Origin: an uncultured Oscillospiraceae bacterium
GTDB lineage: Bacteria; Bacillota; Clostridia; Oscillospirales; Oscillospiraceae
Reading direction: 5' to 3'
NCBI GenBank assembly: GCA_900752445.1
Contig: CAADVN010000167.1
Coordinates: forward strand, 1-10,117
DNA: 10,117 nucleotides
Positions 5,567 through 10,117 of the stretch are shown here, one piece after another (the stretch's first letter is position 1; every line of letters begins with the position of its first letter). The translations under genes and the position numbers were made by a program. The notes under the pieces were generated by a model, which had not been told where the DNA came from, ran no database searches, and saw nothing but the letters and a program-made list of their open reading frames with translations.

Positions 5567-6715
5567 TCACAGCCCGGAGAAAAATCGCTCTATAGTTCCC
5601 CGGTCCGACCTCGACGTGCCCTGGAGCATACTGTCGGAGCCCCCGCCTCTGCCGTCTATGGCGGAGTTTATCTCCTTTGCCATGGCCCGCAGGGGCTTTG
5701 TGCGGCTGCCGATAATGTATTTATAGTCGCCGTCGCGGCCCGCAAAACCCGCGCAGAGCTTGCCGGAGAGCTCCGAGCCCGCGTTCACGAGCTCGCGCAG
5801 GGTTATGAGGTCCATGTCCTCCTCAAAGATGCAGATACAGCCCTCCGTAGGGCGAAGCTCGGCGGACTTCAGCCGCAGCAGCTCGCGCTTGAGCTTCGTG
5901 ACCTCGGCCTTGCGCTCCTCCTGTTCGGCGGCATAGCGCTCTATCGCCGCGCCTGTCTCCTGCCGCTTGGCCGAGAGCGCCGCCGACACGCGCGCGTTGT
6001 TCTCGTGCAGGAGCTGGTAGTCCAATAGCGCCTGCTCGCCGCAGATGAGCGTCAGGCGCGTGCCGCCCCGGTGCCTCATGCTGTCGATGACCTTGATGCA
6101 GCCCACCTCGCCCGTGGACGCGGCGTGCGGCGCGCAGCAGGCGCAGCGGTCCACGCCCTCTATCTCCACTATGCGCACCTGGCCCGTCAGCTCCTTCTTG
6201 CTGCGGTACTCCATGTGCGCCAGCTCGTCCGGCCCGGGCAGCAGCGTGCGGATGGGCACGTTGCGCCACACTGCCCTGTTCGCCTCGAGCTCCACGCGGC
6301 GCAGGTCATCCCTGTCCAGCTCGCCTGAGAAGTCTATCGTCATGTCCGCCGCGCCCATGTGGAAGCCGACATTGTCATAGCCGAAGAGCCGGTGCACCGT
6401 GCCGGACAGTATGTGCTCGCCCGAGTGGCCCTGCATCCGCCGGAACCTCAGCGGCCAGTCCAGCTCGCCCGTCACAGCCGCGCCTGGCTCAAGGGGCTTT
6501 TCAACAACGTGTACGATATCCTCGCCCTCCTCGCGCAGGGCGAGGAGTTTTTGCCCCGCGATGACGCCCTCGTCCGCCTCCTGGCCGCCGCCGCCCGGGA
6601 AAAAGGCCGTCCTGTCCAGTTTCACCGCATAGCCGTCCTTTTCAGCCTCACACGAGAGCACCCGCGCCTCAAAACGGCTCAGATGCCCGTCAAAATAGTA
6701 CAGTCTCTCAGTCAC
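5567..6715 (-). CDS. Alanyl-tRNA editing protein, long AlaX type with DHHA1 domain
   Basis: A free-standing 382-residue trans-editing factor that hydrolyses mischarged alanyl-tRNA (Ser- or Gly-tRNA-Ala), resembling the editing half of alanyl-tRNA synthetase. The N-terminal barrel domain (1-90) has FFPGGGGQEADEG. The editing core has the zinc ligands H97 and H101 (GHSGEHILSG) and the C-x3-H pair C193/H197 within CACCAPH. Residues about 245-285 are a charged coiled coil, and 290-382 match a DHHA1 domain with the Gly-rich GRGGGSDSMLQGTS. No aminoacylation domain is present. The start is a GTG at 6715 (MTERLYYFDG, the usual AlaX opening) with GAGGTG at 6727-6722 and a 6-nt gap; a longer TTG frame to 6751 would begin upstream of the predicted -10 box and is rejected. 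It is monocistronic and acts in the cytoplasm. Confidence 0.9.
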   Translation of the reverse strand: MTERLYYFDGHLSRFEARVLSCEAEKDGYAVKLDRTAFFPGGGGQEADEGVIAGQKLLALREEGEDIVHVVEKPLEPGAAVTGELDWPLRFRRMQGHSGEHILSGTVHRLFGYDNVGFHMGAADMTIDFSGELDRDDLRRVELEANRAVWRNVPIRTLLPGPDELAHMEYRSKKELTGQVRIVEIEGVDRCACCAPHAASTGEVGCIKVIDSMRHRGGTRLTLICGEQALLDYQLLHENNARVSAALSAKRQETGAAIERYAAEQEERKAEVTKLKRELLRLKSAELRPTEGCICIFEEDMDLITLRELVNAGSELSGKLCAGFAGRDGDYKYIIGSRTKPLRAMAKEINSAIDGRGGGSDSMLQGTSRSDRGTIERFFSGL

Positions 6716-6735
6716 ACGCAACACCTCGGGTCTTG

Positions 6736-6764
6736 ATGATACCACATTCAAATCCCCGCGGCAA
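6736..6764 (-). promoter_or_regulatory. Sigma-A-type promoter of the alanyl-tRNA editing gene
   Basis: On the minus strand TTGCCG (6764-6759, 4 of 6) and TATCAT (6741-6736, 5 of 6) lie 17 bp apart. Transcription would start near 6729, leaving only about 14 nt before the GTG start at 6715, just enough for the GAGGTG ribosome binding site. Confidence 0.55.
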
Positions 6765-6773
6765 GCCCGGCTG

Positions 6774-6802
6774 TTGACGATGCTGGAAGAATATTATATA
6801 AT
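6774..6802 (+). promoter_or_regulatory. Strong sigma-A-type promoter of the polysaccharide operon
   Basis: TTGACG (6774-6779, 5 of 6) and a perfect TATAAT (6797-6802) with a 17-bp spacer, in a small A+T-rich island. Transcription should start near 6809, giving a leader of about 17 nt before ATG 6826. Its -35 box is 9 bp from the -35 box of the divergent alanyl-tRNA editing promoter. Confidence 0.8.
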
Positions 6803-6825
6803 GAGTAGAATTGTTCACGGGAGTG

Positions 6826-7911
6826 ATGGCGACGAAAATACTCTTCCTCATAAACTACGCCGGGAACGGCGGCTCGGAAAAATACGTCGATGACCTTGTG
6901 CGCATCTTCACGGCGCAGGGCGACGACTGCCGGCTGTGCTATAACGTGCCCGGTGCGCTCTCCGAGCGGCTCGAGGCGCGGGGCGTGCCGGCGTTCCGGC
7001 TGGACTTCGGCCGCGCGGCGGCCTTTGCGTCGGCTAGAAAGCTCGCGGACTACTGCCGGGAAAACGGCATCGAGGTCCTGCACGCGCAGTACCCGGCGGA
7101 AAACGTCGTGGCCCTGCTCTCGCTTCGGCGCTATCCCGCGCCGAAGGTGGTGTTCACGAACCACCTGACCCTGCGCGCGGGGCGGCTCTGGCGCACGATA
7201 AACAGGGCGCTGACGCCGCGTGAGCACTGCGCGATCGCGGTATGCAGCGAGGGGCGCGAGGTGCTCATTGAAAACGGTTTCCCGCCCGAGAAGGTCGTCG
7301 TCATACCGAACGGCGTCGAGCCCGGGCCGGAGCCCGTGAAGGACCTCTCCGTCCGTGCCGAGCTCGGCATCGGCGAGGGCGAGTTCATGATAACGACGCT
7401 GGCCCGCTGCGTGCCTGAAAAGGGCCTCGGCTTCCTGCTAGACGCAGTCTCAAGGCTCCGCGGCATGACAGACAGGCCCCTGCGCTGCGTCATCTGCGGC
7501 GACGGGCCGCTCCTGCCGGAGCTCAAAGCGCAGGCGGCAAGCCTCGGCATCGAAAGCAGCGTACTCTTTGCCGGCTACCGGAGCGACGGCGGGCGCATCC
7601 TGGCCGCCGCCGACCTCTACGTGAACTCGAGCTCAAGCGAGGCGATGAGCTTCGGTCTGCTCGAGGCCATGCGCGCCGCGCTGCCGCTCGTCGTTACGGC
7701 GCTGGACACGAACCGCGAGCTGGCAGAGGGCGAGCCCGCCTGCGGAATTGCCGTGCCGTACGGCGACGTGGAGGGCTTTGCCCAGGCGATGCTCAGGCTC
7801 ATGGAGGACGAGGGGCTCTACTGTGGATACTCGGCGAACGCCAGACGCAGGGTTTTGGACGCTTACGACCTGAACCGCCGCGCTATGGACGTTTACCGCG
7901 CATATCAATAA
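6826..7911 (+). CDS. GT4-family (GT-B fold) glycosyltransferase
   Basis: A 361-residue retaining glycosyltransferase predicted to add a sugar from a nucleotide donor to a lipid-linked glycan on the inner face of the membrane. The N-terminal acceptor domain (1-170) opens with KILFLINYAGNGGSEKYV, with the glycine-rich loop at 13-18. The C-terminal donor domain (about 175-340) has LARCVPEKG (192-200), VICGDGP, and the EX7E motif SSEAMSFGLLEAM with E272 and E280. Donor and acceptor cannot be told from sequence. ATG 6826 is chosen because MATKILFL is the usual opening; GGGAG (6819-6823) is only 2 nt away, an unusually short gap, though GGGAGTGAT can pair further with the 16S rRNA tail. An in-frame TTG at 6811 sits almost at the predicted transcription start. 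It is first in the operon with DUF4330 and polymerase genes. Confidence 0.9.
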   Translation: MATKILFLINYAGNGGSEKYVDDLVRIFTAQGDDCRLCYNVPGALSERLEARGVPAFRLDFGRAAAFASARKLADYCRENGIEVLHAQYPAENVVALLSLRRYPAPKVVFTNHLTLRAGRLWRTINRALTPREHCAIAVCSEGREVLIENGFPPEKVVVIPNGVEPGPEPVKDLSVRAELGIGEGEFMITTLARCVPEKGLGFLLDAVSRLRGMTDRPLRCVICGDGPLLPELKAQAASLGIESSVLFAGYRSDGGRILAAADLYVNSSSSEAMSFGLLEAMRAALPLVVTALDTNRELAEGEPACGIAVPYGDVEGFAQAMLRLMEDEGLYCGYSANARRRVLDAYDLNRRAMDVYRAYQ

Positions 7912-7933
7912 CTTTCTGGAGGAAAATCAAATC

Positions 7934-8413
7934 ATGTTGGACAACAAGGGCAGACTTTTCGGCAAGGTCAACATCGTGGACCTGCTCATTGTTATAATCA
8001 TCATCGCCGCGGGCATCTTCCTCGGCAAAATGCTCTTCGGGCCGGAGAGCACGCTGGCGCAGACCCAGAAGGTCACGCTGACGCTCTACTGCGAGGAGAC
8101 GCCCAAGTACGTCGCGGATCAGCTCAAGGAGGGCTCCGAGGCCTGGGACGCCGAGAGCAACGTCACCCTCGGCACTCTGACAGAGTGGCGCACCGGCGAA
8201 TCCGTCAGCGCCGTCACCGACATCACCGGCCAGGTCGTGGAGATCTCCCGCGAGGACTACTGCTCCGTCACGCTCACAGTCGAGGGCGACGGCGTCATCG
8301 GCGACCACGGCGTGACCATAGGCGGCACGCTCTACGCCGCCGGCCACTCCATGAGCGTCTATTTCGGAGACTGCAAGCTCTTTCTCAAGGTACGCTCCGT
8401 CGAAGCCGCCTGA
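7934..8413 (+). CDS. DUF4330 domain protein, single-pass membrane protein
   Basis: A 159-residue protein matching the DUF4330 family as I recognise it: a short conserved head (LDNKGRLFGKVNIVDLL, 2-18), one membrane helix (about 14-35), then a beta-rich domain of about 120 residues with a GVTIGGTLYAAGHSMSVYF segment. The topology suggests a short N-terminal cytoplasmic head and an extracytoplasmic domain. The molecular function of the family is not established. GGAGG (7918-7922) precedes ATG 7934 by 11 nt. It lies 22 bp after the glycosyltransferase gene and 16 bp before the polymerase gene, so it is probably co-expressed with them and may help the assembly or export of a surface glycan. That role is inferred from position only. 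Confidence 0.85.
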   Translation: MLDNKGRLFGKVNIVDLLIVIIIIAAGIFLGKMLFGPESTLAQTQKVTLTLYCEETPKYVADQLKEGSEAWDAESNVTLGTLTEWRTGESVSAVTDITGQVVEISREDYCSVTLTVEGDGVIGDHGVTIGGTLYAAGHSMSVYFGDCKLFLKVRSVEAA

Positions 8414-8416
8414 AGC

Positions 8417-8423
8417 GAGGTGA
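8417..8423 (+). promoter_or_regulatory. Ribosome binding site selecting a TTG start
   Basis: GAGGTGA lies 6 nt before TTG 8430, which opens the 509-codon polymerase frame. The ATG at 8423 immediately after the site runs into a stop after five codons, so the TTG is the supported start. Confidence 0.7.
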
Positions 8424-8429
8424 TGCCTC

Positions 8430-9959
8430 TTGCTCGCTGACAGCGTACTCGGCAAGCTCTACGGCTTCTGGCTGCAGAGCCTCATTTTCCGATTCCTGAG
8501 GGCCATCTACCGGCCCTTCGCAAACGCGTTCAAATACAGCGCCATTATAAACTTCCTCGCCCGGCCCTCGAAGGTGGAGCAATACTTCGCCGCCAGCGTC
8601 ATTGGGCGCTTCATCGACTGGCTCTGGAAGTGGATCTTGCGAATCCTGGGCGCGATTGTCCGCTTTTTCGCGCGGCTCGCGGAGACGAGCGTCATCGTGC
8701 GGCTGATCAAAGGCTCTTATATCTGCAAATTTGACTTTTTGCTGCCGGCTTTCATCTTCGTCATGTTCTGTGCGCCGCACAACGTGTGGTCGAACTCCTA
8801 CGCCGTGCTCGCGGTGTTCGGCCTTTTCGGCATCTACCTGCTGCTCGCGGCCGCCGGCAAGCGCGAGGCGCCCAGCCCGAGGCTGCTCGGGCTGCCCTTC
8901 CTGCTCTTTGTAATGGCCTGCTTTATAAGCCTCATCTTCACGACGGACCTGCCGGACAGCCTGCGCATACTCATGTTCTTCATCGCGGCCTTCATGCTGC
9001 TCTACATGGTCGCGGCGGAGCTTTCTACTGTGGCGCGGCTGCGTTCGCTCATGCGCTGGCTCTATGCCGCGGTCATGGTCACGGCGGCATATGCGGTCGT
9101 GCAGCGCATCATGGGCGTCGAGGTGAACGCCTCGCTCACCGACCTCGCGCTCAACGAGGGCGTGCCGGGCAGGGTGTATTCGACGCTCGACAACTCCAAC
9201 AACTACGCGGAGTTCCTCGTGCTGTTCACGCCGCTGTGCGCGGCCTGGGCGATAAACCTGAAGGACGTGCGGGCGAGATTCGTCTTCTCCTGCGCGCTGG
9301 CGCTGCCCATGCTGGCGCTCGTCATGACCTACTCGCGCTCGGGCTGGCTCTCCTTCATGCTGGCCGTGCTGGTCTTCGTCTACTACACGGACAAGCGGCT
9401 CATACCCGTGGGCTTTGTGGCCTGCCTGCTGCTCATACCCTTTTTGCCGGACAGCGTAATCACGCGCTTTTCGACCATCTTCAACACGGCGGACAGCTCG
9501 GCCAGCTACCGCATAATCGTCTGGCGCGGCGTGCTGCTCATGCTCTGCGACTACGGCCTGACGGGCATCGGCCTCGGGCCCTACACCTTCGACAACGTCT
9601 ACCCGGCCTATGCGATGACCGAGAAGGCCGCGCTCGTGGCGCACTCGCAGATGCTCTACCTCGACCTCATAATCGAGCTGGGCGCGCTCGGGTTCGTCGC
9701 ATTCATGTGGTACATGTTCCGCACGATGAAGGACAGCGCCTTCGCCGTCTGCCGCTGCCGGAACAGGGCGCCTGAGGTGCGCGGAGCTGTGCTCGCCGGG
9801 CTCGCGTCCTGCTGCGGGCTGGCCATCTTCTCATTCTTCGAGTATATCTGGTTCTACCCGAGGATACTTTTCGGCTCTTTCATTCTTCTCGGTATAATGC
9901 TGGGCGCAATGAAGCTCAGCCGGACGGATTCGGAGGCGATGGATATTGCAAGGCAATAA
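8430..9959 (+). CDS. O-antigen ligase / Wzy-like polymerase family membrane protein
   Basis: A 509-residue polytopic membrane protein of the O-antigen ligase/Wzy_C family, which in this family joins or polymerises lipid-linked glycan units outside the membrane. About ten or eleven hydrophobic segments lie between 101 and 495. Family signatures are TYSRSGWLSFML (300-311), then the loop region RIIVWRGVLLML (361-372) with LTGIGLGPYTF (377-387), and AHSQMLYLDLIIELGALGF (404-422). In a Gram-positive it would act on a capsule, teichuronic-type or other wall polymer rather than lipopolysaccharide. The first 100 residues are unusual: several short amphipathic, Trp/Phe/Arg-rich helices before the first real membrane segment. 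TTG 8430 is the start. Gene order with GT4 and DUF4330 supports a surface polysaccharide role. Confidence 0.87.
   Translation: MLADSVLGKLYGFWLQSLIFRFLRAIYRPFANAFKYSAIINFLARPSKVEQYFAASVIGRFIDWLWKWILRILGAIVRFFARLAETSVIVRLIKGSYICKFDFLLPAFIFVMFCAPHNVWSNSYAVLAVFGLFGIYLLLAAAGKREAPSPRLLGLPFLLFVMACFISLIFTTDLPDSLRILMFFIAAFMLLYMVAAELSTVARLRSLMRWLYAAVMVTAAYAVVQRIMGVEVNASLTDLALNEGVPGRVYSTLDNSNNYAEFLVLFTPLCAAWAINLKDVRARFVFSCALALPMLALVMTYSRSGWLSFMLAVLVFVYYTDKRLIPVGFVACLLLIPFLPDSVITRFSTIFNTADSSASYRIIVWRGVLLMLCDYGLTGIGLGPYTFDNVYPAYAMTEKAALVAHSQMLYLDLIIELGALGFVAFMWYMFRTMKDSAFAVCRCRNRAPEVRGAVLAGLASCCGLAIFSFFEYIWFYPRILFGSFILLGIMLGAMKLSRTDSEAMDIARQ
9932..9936 (+). promoter_or_regulatory. Ribosome binding site for the truncated downstream gene
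   Basis: GGAGG lies 9 nt before TTG 9946. The ATG at 9939 is in the polymerase frame and stops at 9959, so it is not the start of the next gene. Confidence 0.6.
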
Positions 9960-10117
9960 AAAACTCATATACGCGGCGCTTTTCGCGGCGCTGTGCTGCG
10001 TCATAACCATGTACCCGAAGTTCCCGACCCTGTTCGGCTACATCCACGCGGGCGACGCGCTGGTGCTGCTGGCGGCCTATGTGCTCGGGCCGCTCTGGGG
10101 CAGCCCCGCCGCGGCGC
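9946..10117 (+). CDS. ECF transporter S component (partial, runs off the window)
   Basis: The first 57 codons of a membrane protein, cut by the window end. The translation starts (M)QGNKKLIYAALFAALCCVI, followed by FGYIHAGDALVLLAAYVLGP. This pattern, with a Gly-Tyr-Ile-His/Gly-Asp-Ala pair opening the second helix, is typical of substrate-binding S components of energy-coupling-factor vitamin transporters. The substrate cannot be assigned from the fragment. The likely start is TTG 9946, with GGAGG (9932-9936) 9 nt before it, so the gene overlaps the end of the polymerase gene by 14 bp and is probably translationally coupled to it. Whether it belongs to the polysaccharide function or is a separate vitamin-uptake cistron on the same transcript is not decided by the window. 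Confidence 0.72.
   Translation, partial: MQGNKKLIYAALFAALCCVITMYPKFPTLFGYIHAGDALVLLAAYVLGPLWGSPAAA

Noticed and set aside
8385..9644. Minus-strand open frame of 419 codons opposite the polymerase gene
   Set aside because: Its translation is dominated by Arg/Glu/His with no recognisable domain, while the plus strand encodes a polytopic membrane protein with family motifs.
8786..9775. Plus-strand open frame of 329 codons inside the polymerase gene in another frame
   Set aside because: It is Ala/Arg/Gly/His-rich and biased, lacks a supported start, and is fully contained in the real gene.

Overview
The window is GC-rich, uses strong AGGAGG-type ribosome binding sites and sigma-A-type promoters, and encodes an ECF sigma factor with an RsgI-like PepSY sensor, an S-layer-homology protein, a DUF4330 protein and an ECF-transporter S component. 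Together these suggest a high-GC Gram-positive of the class Clostridia (Oscillospirales-like gut lineages would fit). This is an inference from gene content and style, not from a database search.

Layout, left to right. Bases 1-213 hold no gene: a plus-strand terminator for something outside the window, a 56-bp foldable palindrome, and the minus-strand terminator of the next operon. Bases 214-2276 (minus) are a two-gene operon: an ECF sigma factor followed, with a 4-bp overlap, by a membrane anti-sigma/sensor with an RsgI-type extracytoplasmic domain and three tandem PepSY domains. Its promoter lies back-to-back with a plus-strand promoter for a second two-gene operon (2450-4494): a ROK/ASKHA-fold kinase-like protein and an SGNH-hydrolase of the MsAcT-like aryl esterase/acyltransferase type, also joined by an ATGA overlap. 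A secreted Ig-like + SLH-domain protein follows (4576-5502). Its ribosome binding site sits inside the 3' arm of a perfect 12-bp hairpin that also looks like a terminator for the upstream operon. A bidirectional terminator (5513-5551) separates it from a convergent alanyl-tRNA editing protein of the long AlaX type (5567-6715, minus).

From 6774 onward a strong plus-strand promoter drives a compact surface-polysaccharide operon: a GT4 glycosyltransferase, a DUF4330 membrane-anchored protein, an O-antigen ligase/Wzy-like polymerase with an unusual N-terminal extension, and the start of an ECF transporter S component cut off by the window end. The last three are tightly packed, and two of them use TTG starts supported by good ribosome binding sites.

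No CRISPR array, tRNA, rRNA, insertion sequence or phage gene was seen. The most interesting items are the ECF sigma/RsgI-like/PepSYx3 signalling pair with a candidate Asn-Pro self-cleavage site, the hairpin that overlaps the start of the SLH gene, and the GT4-DUF4330-polymerase cluster. None of these is proven to be a new system.
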